A DNA stretch of 64,000 nt from Palsa-504 sp963739615 (lineage in GTDB: Bacteria > Actinomycetota > Actinomycetes > Streptosporangiales > Streptosporangiaceae). Positions 33,513-41,460 of this stretch are shown in pieces; positions within the stretch are counted from its first letter, which is position 1, and the number at the start of each line of letters is the position of its first letter. Made by a program: the position numbers and the translations under genes. Below the pieces are notes generated by a model. That model saw only the letters and a program-made list of their open reading frames with translations, made no database searches and had not been told where the DNA came from. The stretch spans positions 254,543-318,542 of the forward strand of contig CAVUBD010000035.1 of assembly GCA_963739615.1 (NCBI GenBank), written 5' to 3'.

Positions 33513-34577
33513 TCGTCATAGGGCCCGTGCGAGAGCAGCAGATGCGAGGGGTACTCCTCCCCGGTGTGGATGACGTGCCTGCCGCGGTTCACCGAGTCCT
33601 CGTGCCGCGCCTGGATGAGCGGCCTGGGGTACCGGTAGACGTCTTTCCCGGCGATGACGACCCGTAGCGTCTCACCCGGCCGGAAGAGCGTCGCCGAGGG
33701 CAGGATCTCGATCTCGCACTTGACGATCTCGCCGGGCCCGAGCTTGCGCTCCCGCTGGTGCGCGAGCACCGGCTGCCATGGCAGCGAGCGCTCCTCGTCG
33801 AGCTCGCGGTGGGACGCGCGAATCCAGCCGAGCGCTACCGGGCCGTCCTCGAACACCGCGTAGAACGGGAAGCCGACCAGGTCGCCGTAGCGGTCGAGCT
33901 TCTGCAACGCGACGAAGACGTCCAGGTCATCGGCGTCCGGCGCGGACATCCAGAGCATCAGCGTCATGCTGCCGACCACCTCAATCTCGTAGTCGAAGCG
34001 GAGGTCGAACGTGGCCCGGCCGCGCCCGCGCCCGGCCTGCTCGCTGTCGTAGGACACCGTCGCCAGCGGCAGCGGCCAGGAGTCCCTTCGCGCCCACCCG
34101 TCCGCCATCGTGCCATCAGCCGCGTCCAGGTACAGCGGCAGGTACGTCAGCCCTGGCGGCCAGTCGTCCGCGGTCCGCTCGCTGGCCGTATGCGCCCGCT
34201 CCCTGACCTGGTAGCGGACCCGCGGCCAGTCGCTGATCCCGGTGTCGAGTCCCTTCAGGAAATGGTCGAAGAACGCCTGCTGCCGCCGCAGGCCCTCGGC
34301 GCTGTAGTAGTAGCCCCACTTCTTCCCGCCGTGCGCGTCCAGCCACTTGCGTTCCGAGCCTATCTGCTTGAATCCCTCGAACGTCCCCCTGGTGTGCAGC
34401 CCCTGGTCCGACCAGCTCGCGACCACGTACGCGGGCACGGTGATGTCCGCCAGCGGAGCCGCCTTGGCCGCCCAGAAGCCGTCGAAGAACGGATGGGCCG
34501 CGGTCTCGGCGGCCAGGTCCCCGGTCCCGGGGCCCGCCGGCCGGCTTCCTGAACATGTACCTCTCGTTCGCCGTCAC
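33509..34577 (-). pseudogene. CocE/NonD-family hydrolase, N-terminal domain lost
   Basis: The frame 34438-33509 encodes the end of the alpha/beta domain and the C-terminal jelly-roll domain (RATFDLRFDYEIEVVGSMTL, DLDVFVALQKLDRYGDLV, HLLLSHGPYDD) of an X-Pro dipeptidyl-peptidase-like acylhydrolase. Upstream, DGFWAAKAAPLADITVPAYV continues in frame to about 34520. It then meets a different-frame N-terminus (MTANERYMFRKPAGG). The segment with the catalytic Ser is missing, so the gene is dead or at least not hydrolytic. Confidence 0.75.
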
Positions 34578-34618
34578 GCCGGCACCCTACCGCCCGTGCC
34601 GCCGCGCCCCTGAGACCA

Positions 34619-34669
34619 TCCCTGATGGCCCCGGCGCGAGATCAGGGACGCGTCCGGGATCTTCCCGAT
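34619..34669. promoter_or_regulatory. Second copy of the PspC/DUF1707 operator block
   Basis: TCCCTGAT (34619), ATCAGGGA (34641) and TTCCCGAT (34662) occur with the same spacing as at 18898, 18920 and 18941. The surrounding about 100 bases up to the ATG are nearly the same at both loci. Confidence 0.65.
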
Positions 34670-34703
34670 GTGCTGGCCTGGCCCCCGGAGCCACGCTAGA
34701 GCT

Positions 34704-35006
34704 ATGAACACGAACACGATGAACCCGCAAGCACCCGCCACCGACTCCGACCCCCGGCCCGAGACGCAGCGCCCGGTCCTGCGCCGGCCGTTCCAGGACC
34801 GGATGGCGGCCGGCGTCGCCGCCGGCCTGGCCCGCTACCTCGGCGTGGACGTGATGATCGTCCGGATCGCCTTCGTGGTCCTGACCGTCATGGGCGGCGC
34901 AGGCATCCCGCTGTACCTGGCGGGCCTGCTGCTGATCCCCGACGAGGGCAGCGACCAGTCCATCGCCGCCTCGGTCATCGAGTCCCTGCAGTCCCGCTCA
35001 CGCTAA
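34704..35006 (+). CDS. PspC-domain membrane protein
   Basis: 100 residues from ATG 34704. PspC domain: LRRPFQDRMAAGVAAGLARY then LGVDVMIVRIAFVVLTVMGG and GIPLYLAGLLLIPDEGS, which is one long or two short transmembrane stretches. PspC proteins report envelope stress. It shares its upstream region and first five codons with the DUF1707 gene at 18983. The DUF1707 gene follows after 20 bp in the same operon. Confidence 0.92.
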   Translation: MNTNTMNPQAPATDSDPRPETQRPVLRRPFQDRMAAGVAAGLARYLGVDVMIVRIAFVVLTVMGGAGIPLYLAGLLLIPDEGSDQSIAASVIESLQSRSR

Positions 35007-35026
35007 GCACAAAAGGAAACAGCATC

Positions 35027-35464
35027 ATGTCAACGCCATCCGGCCCGCCTCGGGGCTACAGTTTCCCGCCGCTGTTCCGCGGCACTTCTTCCAGCCAGAC
35101 CATGAGGGTCTCGGACGCGGAGCGCCAGGCGGTCGTCGACCGGCTGGCCGCCCATTTCGCCGACGGCCGCCTGGACCATGCGGAGTTCGACGAGCGGGTC
35201 GGCCAGGCGATGAACGCCAAGACCCACGCCGACCTGAGCGGCCTGTTCGCGGACCTGCCCGAGTCAGCGCCTCAGGCCGCGCCGCCCGTCCCGCGGCGCC
35301 GGCGCCCTCACCCGGTTCTGGGTCTCGTGCTCCTCGTCGTTGTCATCCTGGCGGCCGCCCATGCGGTGTTCGCCGGGCCGTGGCTATGGTTCGGATTCCT
35401 GGCGGTGGCCGTGCTGTTCGCGACCCGGCGCTTCAGGCATTACCGGCCGGCCCAAGACCACTAG
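35027..35464 (+). CDS. DUF1707 small membrane protein (paralogue)
   Basis: 145 residues, ATG 35027 behind AAAAGGAAA. DUF1707 domain MRVSDAERQAVVDRLAAHFADG...FDERV, then a Pro/Arg linker and two transmembrane segments (VLGLVLLVVVILAAAHAVF and WFGFLAVAVLFA). It is strongly similar to the protein at 18983 over its whole length. Operon partner of the PspC protein. A hairpin terminator follows. Confidence 0.9.
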   Translation: MSTPSGPPRGYSFPPLFRGTSSSQTMRVSDAERQAVVDRLAAHFADGRLDHAEFDERVGQAMNAKTHADLSGLFADLPESAPQAAPPVPRRRRPHPVLGLVLLVVVILAAAHAVFAGPWLWFGFLAVAVLFATRRFRHYRPAQDH

Positions 35465-35503
35465 CGCGCTGGTGCCGGTCACCGGCCAGACTCCATCCCC
35501 CAC

Positions 35504-35534
35504 CTAGCCCGGCGCTCGCGGAGCGCCGGGCTAG
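35504..35534 (+). terminator. Terminator hairpin after the PspC-DUF1707 operon
   Basis: A 14-bp perfect stem, CTAGCCCGGCGCTC / GAGCGCCGGGCTAG, with a GCG loop. There is no T-tract, as is common in actinomycetes. Confidence 0.8.
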
Positions 35535-35610
35535 CCGCGCGATGAACCGGTATAACCTGCCCTCCGTTTTAGCTCATGGGCAAGGCGAAACACCCGAGGG
35601 TGGGGGTGCC

Positions 35611-37440
35611 GTGGTGACCGCCGACCGTGGGCAACTGCTTATCCGGCTGCTCGGGCCGGTGCGAGCCTGGCAGGGTGACCGGGAACTGGAGCTGGGCGGG
35701 CCGCAGCGCCAGGCGGTACTCGGGCTCCTCGCGCTGCGAGCCAACCAGGCGGTCTCCCGCAGCGAGCTCATCGATGGCATCTGGGGCGAGGATCCGCCGC
35801 CGAGCGCAGTGAACGCGCTGCACGTTCATGTGGCCGGGCTGCGGCGGGCGCTGGAGCCGGACCGGCCGAGCCGGGCGCCCGGTGAATACCTGCTGTCCGC
35901 GGGGCCGGGGTATACGCTGCGGCTGGACCCTGGCCAGCTGGACGCGCAACTGTTCGGCCGGCATGTGGAAGCGGCTCGCGTGTCCCGCGCCGCGGGCGAC
36001 CTGAGTGCGGCAGCGCGGTCGTTCGACGCAGCGCTGCGGCTGTGGCAGGCCGATCCTCTGTCGGGAGCGCCCGGTCCCTGGGCCGAGATCGAGCAGGTCC
36101 GGCTCGGCGAGGTGCGGCTTACCGCGATCGAGCCGCCGCCAGCCCGGCCATGACCATGGCGGAGCTGACTGTCGAGCTGGCCGATGAGCAACGGCGCCTG
36201 GACCTGCTTGACACCGGAGGTGATCCGGGCAGTGCCATTCGCGGCGTCTTCTCCTGGTCATACGGTCACCTGCCGGACGAGCCGGCCCGGGCGTTCCGCT
36301 TGCTCGGTCTGAGCCCCGGGCCCGACCTCGACGCTTACGCCGCCGCCGCGCTCACCGCAGGCCCGCCCGGGCCCGCCGGACGCTCGAACTGCTGGTCCGC
36401 ATGAACCTGATCCACCGCACCGGCCCGGGTCGCTACGGTCTGCATGACCTGCTGCGCGCGTACGCGGCCGGGCTAGCCGCTGCGGGAGACGCCGAAGGCG
36501 AGAGGCGGGCTGCCCTGACCCGCCTGTTCGGCTACTACCAAGCGGCCGCGGCCGCGGCGATGGACACCCTGGTCCCGGCGGAGCGCCATCTGCGGCCCCG
36601 CGTCGATGGCCGCGCTCTGGCCGCCCCGCCCATGGCCAGCGACGCTGCCGCTCGCGCCTGGCTCGACACCGAGCGGGTAGTACTCGTCGCCGTGACCACA
36701 TACGCCACCGCCCACGGCTGGCCCGCGCACGCCACCCGGCTGGCCGGCGCCTTGTACCGGTACCTGGAGACCGGCGGCTATTACCCGGATGCCATCACGG
36801 TCCACACCGCCGCCCGGTCCGCCGCGCACCGCACCGGTGACCGCGCCGCCGAAGCGACCGCCCTGACCAACCTCGGCATCGTGGACTGGCGGCAAGGCCG
36901 CTACCGGCAGGCTGCCTGCCATCACCGGCGGGCCCTGGAGGTTTCCCGTGCTATCGGTGACCGGTCCGGGGAAGCGATAGCCCTGAACAACCTCGGCATC
37001 ATCTACGAACGGCAGGGGCGCCGACGCCAGGCCGCTGATCATTACCGGCAGACCGCGATCCTGTCCGCTGAACTTGACGACCGGTCCGGCCAAGCTCGTG
37101 CGCTGGCCAATCTCGGCGGCATCGACTGCCTGCAGGGGCGTTACGAGCAGGCTGCCCGGCACCTGCGACGGGCGCTGACCCTGTTCCGCGAGATCGGCGA
37201 TCGCCAGGGCGAGGCGGCTACGCTGGCCGGGCTCGGCATCATCGACTGGCGGCAGGGCCGCTATGACCCGGCCGCGGAGAACTACCGCCAGGCGCTGGCC
37301 CTCGCTATCGGTATCGGCGACCGGCCCGGTGAGGTCGAGGCCCGCAACGGCGCCGGGGCGGTCCTGCTCGCGGCAGGCCAGCCCGCCCAGGCCCGCGCTC
37401 AGCACCACACCGCTGGCCGCGAGGTGGACCGCCTGGGCAG
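35611..37440 (+). pseudogene. Broken AfsR-like regulator (SARP / NB-ARC / TPR)
   Basis: Three frames make up one former gene. Frame 1 (GTG 35611, behind GGGTGGGGG, to about 36140) has the OmpR-type winged helix (LRANQAVSRSELIDGIWGED) and part of the BTAD domain. Frame 2 (about 36140-36360) has the end of an NB-ARC region (LADEQRRLDLLDTG, WSYGHLPDEPARAFRLLGLS). Frame 3 (about 36350-37440) has GPGRYGLHDLLRAYAA and five TPR-like repeats (ALTNLGIVDWRQGRYRQA type). The NTPase core with Walker motifs is deleted. The C-terminus is replaced by another protein's fragment. Confidence 0.82.
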
Positions 37441-37448
37441 TCGTGCCG

Positions 37449-37880
37449 ATGCAGCAGCCAGGAACCAACACCCCCACGATCGGCGCGGTGACCGATATCG
37501 CGCCTGGCAACGCCTGGGCCGTCGGCGGGGACATCGGCGCCACCTCGGCGGTCGGCGGCAGCACGCTGATCGAGCACTGGAACGGCGCCAGCTGGAGTAT
37601 CGTCCCCAGCCCGACGCCCGGCGCTGATCCCGGCCTCACCGGCGTGGCCGCCCGCGGAACCAGCGACGTCTACGCCGTCGGGAACAACCTGCCCAGCATC
37701 AACGGCGGTGTGGTGCAGGGCCTGATCCTGCGCTGGAACGGCAGCACCTGGTCCCAGGACACCGACCCCACCGACGGCACCTACAGCCCGCTGTACGCCG
37801 CCGCCGTGGCGCCGGGCGCCGCCAGCGAGTGGGCCGTCGGCACCCTGTCGAACCAATCCCTGATTCTCAGCCACAGCTAA
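37449..37880 (+). pseudogene. C-terminal fragment of a WAVG-repeat (beta-propeller-like) protein
   Basis: A frame open from upstream of 37449 to the TAA at 37880 carries PGNAWAVGGDIGATSAVGGS, LIEHWNGASWSIVPSPTPG, DVYAVG and LILRWNGSTWSQD. These are repeats of the WAVG...W-NG--W type found in secreted actinobacterial proteins. No start or signal peptide remains. It is joined directly to the TPR part of the AfsR remnant. Confidence 0.6.
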
Positions 37881-37902
37881 CCGGCTCCACCCATCGATGA
37901 GG

Positions 37903-37940
37903 GCGGCCTGTGACCCGGGACCATCCGGGTCACAGGCCGC
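37903..37940 (+). terminator. Strong hairpin terminator
   Basis: A perfect 16-bp stem (arms GCGGCCTGTGACCCGG and CCGGGTCACAGGCCGC) with a 6-base loop, 23 bases after the fragment's stop. Confidence 0.88.
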
Positions 37941-38007
37941 ATGGTTAACAGGCTCCCAACGCGGCTTAGGCTGTAGTCACCGAACGCGTGGTCAAGGTGG
38001 TCGGTCC

Positions 38008-38850
38008 GTGCGCCTCCGCATCCTGCTTGCCGTCGCCGCAGCCGCGGCGGTCACGGCGTGCTCCGCGTCTCCCACGCCCGATGCGGCGTACGTGAAACCC
38101 GCCGAGAACACGTATTACCTCGCCCTCGGTGACTCGCTGTCCCAGGGCGTTCAGCCCAACGCGGTCGGCGTCAGCAAGCCAACCCGTGACGGCTATCCCG
38201 ACCAGGTCTACGCGGTGCTGCACCGCAGCCATCCCACGCTGCAGCTGGTCAAGCTCGGCTGCCCGGGCGAGACGACCAGCACGATGCTCCACGGCGGGGC
38301 ATGCCGCTACCGCGCCGGATCCCAGCTGGCCGCCGGGGTCGCCTTCCTGCGTGCGCACCGCGGCCGGGTGCTGCTAGTCACCATCGACATCGGCGCCAAC
38401 GACCCGGAGCGCTGCGGGGGCCAGCCGAGCATGGCACAGCTCGCTTCCTGCATCGGGCAAATCCCGGCCGCCGCCACCAACCTGGCCGCGATCATGACGA
38501 GGCTCAAGGCCGCCGCCGGGCCAGGTGTACGGCTAGCAGGGATGAACTACTACCTGCCCGCACTGGCCGAATGGCGCAACGGCCTACCAGGTCACGCGAT
38601 CGCCTGGCTCGCGGAAAAGCTGGCCGCCGCCTACAACGACTCGCTGGATCGCGTCTACACCAAGTCGGGCGCCAAGGTCGCGAACGTGTTCGGCGCCTTC
38701 GACACCGCCGACTTCCCGCGCAACGTCGCCCTGCTCTGCCAGTGGACCTGGGCGTGCGCCGCCCCGCCCCGCGGGCCCAACCAGCACGCCAACCAGGCTG
38801 GCTACCAGGTCATCGCGCGCACCTTCCTGCAAGCCGCCGACCTGCGCTGA
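38008..38850 (+). CDS. GDSL/SGNH-family lipoprotein hydrolase
   Basis: 280 residues from GTG 38008. The N-terminus is a lipoprotein signal (RLRILLAVAAAAAVTACSAS), with the modified Cys in AVTAC. SGNH blocks: ALGDSLSQG (nucleophile Ser), an Asn/Gly region, IDIGANDPERCGG (GxND) and QHANQAGYQVIA (catalytic His). The usual DxxH acid before the His is replaced by NQH, so the dyad may differ. A membrane-anchored extracellular esterase or lipase. Monocistronic, preceded by the 37903 terminator. Confidence 0.88.
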   Translation: MRLRILLAVAAAAAVTACSASPTPDAAYVKPAENTYYLALGDSLSQGVQPNAVGVSKPTRDGYPDQVYAVLHRSHPTLQLVKLGCPGETTSTMLHGGACRYRAGSQLAAGVAFLRAHRGRVLLVTIDIGANDPERCGGQPSMAQLASCIGQIPAAATNLAAIMTRLKAAAGPGVRLAGMNYYLPALAEWRNGLPGHAIAWLAEKLAAAYNDSLDRVYTKSGAKVANVFGAFDTADFPRNVALLCQWTWACAAPPRGPNQHANQAGYQVIARTFLQAADLR

Positions 38851-38870
38851 GGCTACGGCCCAAGCGCTGA

Positions 38871-38885
38871 ATCTGATTATCAGAT
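38871..38885. promoter_or_regulatory. Palindromic operator upstream of the antitoxin
   Basis: ATCTGAT-T-ATCAGAT, a perfect 7-1-7 inverted repeat ending 11 bases before the antitoxin ATG. Probably the autoregulatory site of the Phd/VapB protein. Confidence 0.6.
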
Positions 38886-38896
38886 ATCATGGCGTC

Positions 38897-39154
38897 ATGA
38901 AGACCATGACTGCTACCGAGGCATCACGGCATTTCTCGGATCTGCTCGATGCTGTCGAACGCGGCGAGACGATCACGATCGTCCGCGGCAGTCGGCCGGT
39001 CGCAGAGATCGGCCCGGCCCATCGCCGTACCGGTGCCGATCTGCGCTCGGCGCTCGAAGATGTGCCTCCTCCGGACGATGAATTCGGCCGGAGCATCGCC
39101 GAAGCTGTCGCCATGCTTAGTTCGGAGGTGCGCGATCCGTGGGCCGACGCCTGA
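38897..39154 (+). CDS. vapB: Phd/YefM-type antitoxin
   Basis: 85 residues. MTATEASRHFSDLLDAVERG then ETITIVRGSRPVAEIGP is the Phd/YefM DNA-binding fold. The C-terminal LEDVPPPDDEFGRSIAEAVA wraps the toxin. Overlaps the PIN gene by 16 bp. Confidence 0.92.
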   Translation: MKTMTATEASRHFSDLLDAVERGETITIVRGSRPVAEIGPAHRRTGADLRSALEDVPPPDDEFGRSIAEAVAMLSSEVRDPWADA

Positions 39155-39537
39155 TTCTCGACACGAACGTCCTGATCGCCTACGAACGCGGGACCACCGA
39201 CCGTTCGTCGCTGGACGACGACGAACTGGCCATCGCGTCGATATCGGTGGCCGAGTACCGTGTCGGGATCGAGATGGCTGGTACGGCTGAGCGCGCCGCG
39301 GACCGTGCCAGGGCGCTCGCCGCGATAACCGCCGCCGTCGATGTCCTGGACTACACCCAGGTGACCGCGGCTCACCATGGCCGCCTACTCGCTCACGTGC
39401 GCCGGTCGGGCACCGCGCGCGGCGCGCATGACCTGATCATCGCCGCGCATGCGGCTGAGACCGGACGGACGATCCTGAGCCAGGACGCCAAGGCACGTTT
39501 CGGTGAACTCCCTGGAGTAACCGCCGTCGGCGCCTGA
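39139..39537 (+). CDS. vapC: PIN-domain toxin VapC
   Basis: 132 residues from GTG 39139. Acidic PIN residues are at LILDTNVLIAYERG, ISVAEYRVGIEMA, ARGAHDLIIAAHAAETGRTI and LSQDAKARFGELPGV. Mg-dependent RNase toxin of the module with the Phd-type antitoxin. The end overlaps the convergent LysE reading frame by 145 bp. Confidence 0.92.
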   Translation: MGRRLILDTNVLIAYERGTTDRSSLDDDELAIASISVAEYRVGIEMAGTAERAADRARALAAITAAVDVLDYTQVTAAHHGRLLAHVRRSGTARGAHDLIIAAHAAETGRTILSQDAKARFGELPGVTAVGA

Positions 39538-40190
39538 CCAGCTACCGCTAAGTCCCGGCGGCCGGTGGCGGCGATGCTGACGCCGAGGCCGATCATCACC
39601 AGGCCGCCGGTGCCGCCGATGAGCGCCAGTCGCCGCGGTGATCGCGTGAACCACTGCCGGGCGGTGCCCGCGGCGGCCGCCCACGCGCTATCCAGGAAGA
39701 ACGCGATGGCAGGGAACACGGCGCCGAGGATCAGCATCTGCGCCTGCAGCGGCAGGTGCCCGGGGGCGCGGTCGGTGAACCCGGGCAGGGCGATGATCAA
39801 GAACACGATCGTCTTCGGGTTGGTCGCGCCGATCATGAACCCGTCGCGGATGGCCCGCGCGGGCCGCACGGGTGTTACTCGCGCCGCCAGTGCCACGGCC
39901 ATCGACTGCCGGTGCCTGACGGCCTGGACACCTAGGTAGACCAGGTAGGCGGCACCCGCCAGTTTCACCACGGTGAATAGCTCAGCGGACCGCTCCACGA
40001 GGGCGCCTGCCCCGAACGCGACGGCGGCCACCTGCGCACATCCGCCCAGCTCGTTGCCGATGACGGTGAAAAGCGCCGCCCTCCGGCCGACGGTCAGGGC
40101 CCGGCTGACGGTGAAGAGCACGCTTGGCCCGGGGATGGCGATCAGCACGGCCGCCACGGCGGCGAAGGCCAGTACGTGGCTGAGGACCAT
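39393..40190 (-). CDS. LysE-family exporter with an extended C-terminus
   Basis: 265 residues, whereas the family is about 210. The first about 210 (LAFAAVAAVLIAIPGPSVLF, GNELGGCAQVAAVAFGAGAL, FMIGATNPKTIVFLIIALPG) give a normal six-segment LysE/RhtB exporter of amino acids. After VSIAATGRRD the frame lacks the expected stop and runs 145 bp antisense through vapC as an Arg/Ala-rich tail. The stop was probably lost when the vapBC genes arrived. Confidence 0.85.
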   Translation of the reverse strand: MVLSHVLAFAAVAAVLIAIPGPSVLFTVSRALTVGRRAALFTVIGNELGGCAQVAAVAFGAGALVERSAELFTVVKLAGAAYLVYLGVQAVRHRQSMAVALAARVTPVRPARAIRDGFMIGATNPKTIVFLIIALPGFTDRAPGHLPLQAQMLILGAVFPAIAFFLDSAWAAAAGTARQWFTRSPRRLALIGGTGGLVMIGLGVSIAATGRRDLAVAGQAPTAVTPGSSPKRALASWLRIVRPVSAACAAMIRSCAPRAVPDRRT

Positions 40191-40243
40191 GGCTCCAATC
40201 TACGGCCGCCATCGTGGTCGCTGGTTTCCCTGTCCTCGCTTTC

Positions 40244-40692
40244 TAGCGCGGACCGAGACAGGCAAGATCCCTGTCGGCCCGTGGCAGGACTTCACCGGCG
40301 GCCGCTGGCAGGACCAGATCGACGTCCGCAACTCCATCCAGGCCAACCTCGCCCCGTACGCCGGTGACGCGGCGTTCCTGACCGGTCCGACCGAGCGCAC
40401 CCGCGCGCTGTGGTCGCGGCTGACCGCGATGTTCGCCGAAGAGCGGGCCCGCGGGGTCTATGACGTCGACGCGCGCACGCCCGCGTCGATCACCAGCCAC
40501 GCCCCCGGCTACATCGACAGGGAACACGAGCTGATCACCGGACTGCAGACCGACGCGCCGCTGCGCCTCGGCGCCCCCAAGTACGCCGCCCTCGGCCTGG
40601 ACTACCCCTGCGGCCAGGTCGCCCCGCCGACTGCCGAGCAGCTCGGCCAGGCCCGCGCGGCGTTCACCGCAGCCGGCCTGCACGCCGTCTGA
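40244..40692 (+). pseudogene. pflB: pflB (pyruvate formate-lyase) N-terminal fragment fused to an unknown tail
   Basis: The frame carries DFTGGRWQDQIDVRNSIQAN, APYAGDAAFLTGPTERT, GVYDVDARTP, SITSHAPGYIDR and ITGLQTDAPLRL, the first about 100 residues of formate acetyltransferase. The remaining 650, including catalytic Cys-Cys and the glycyl radical, are absent. The last about 40 residues (KYAALGLDYPCGQVAPPTAE) belong to something else, perhaps the end of a DapA-like protein (weak). No start is seen at the pflB part. Confidence 0.8.
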
Positions 40693-40777
40693 CGCCATGC
40701 CGGGAGCCTGTGGTTGCGCGTCGCAATTAGTCTTCCGTCGGCTGACAGGCGGACCGGCACCTGCTTAGCGTTATCTG

Positions 40778-41164
40778 GTGCTGGGGCCTGGCTGGACTGA
40801 GGTTGCTGCCCTGGTCGCCGCTTTCGCGATCGCCGCCCTGGCGACTCCGGCGGGGATCTCCGGGGCGGTCCTCCTGCTGCCTTTCCAGGTCAGCGTGCTG
40901 GGTACGCCCAGCCCGGCCGTTACTCCGACCAACCTGCTTTACAACGTCGTCGCGACTCCGGGAGCGCTGTACGCGTTCTGGCGGCAAGGGCGCACCGGCG
41001 GGCGGCTGGCCCTGGTGCTGATCGCCGGCACCCTGCCCGGTGTCATCGCCGGATCGGTCATCCGGGTCAGACTGCTGCCAGGACCGCGGGTCTTCGACCT
41101 GGTGGTCGCCGCCGTCCTGGTCCCGCTTGGCGGCTGGCTGGCGCCGAGGTGCGCGAGATCATGA
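40778..41164 (+). pseudogene. Truncated TauE/SafE-type exporter
   Basis: 128 residues from GTG 40778, about half the family length. It shows TPAGISGAVLLLPFQVSVLG then VTPTNLLYNVVATPGALYAFW and LIAGTLPGVIAGSVIRVRLL, the first half of a sulfite exporter-like membrane protein. The frame ends at a join with the next fragment. Confidence 0.68.
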
Positions 41165-41460
41165 TGGACGACCATGCCAGCGACGACGGCTCGGGCGCCC
41201 CCGACCGCCCTGACCTGGACGAAACTGACGCGGGAGCACACCTCAGGTACGCCTCCGACGTCATCGAGGTGGTCGAGACCTACCTGTACCGGCCAGCGCT
41301 CGGCTTCTTCATGACGATCGTGACGGCCGCCAAGCGCCTCCAGTCCGGCCGCCTGGACGCCTACCTGCTCTACATGCTCATCGTCCTGGTGGCCGTCATC
41401 GCCGTGGTCACCGCCATGGCCCGATGGCGGCCCTGCCGGATCAGGACATGCCGTAGCGCA
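41161..41460 (+). pseudogene. C-terminal fragment of a hydrogenase-4/complex-I-like membrane subunit
   Basis: About 100 residues. An acidic stretch (MMDDHASDDGSGAPDRPD) leads into ETYLYRPALGFFMTIVTAAK then RLQSGRLDAYLLYMLIVLVA. This matches the last segments of HyfB/NuoL-type antiporter subunits in pattern (Y-RP...LQSG-+..YL-YM). The main body of the protein is missing. The 3' end overlaps convergent eno. Confidence 0.5.
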
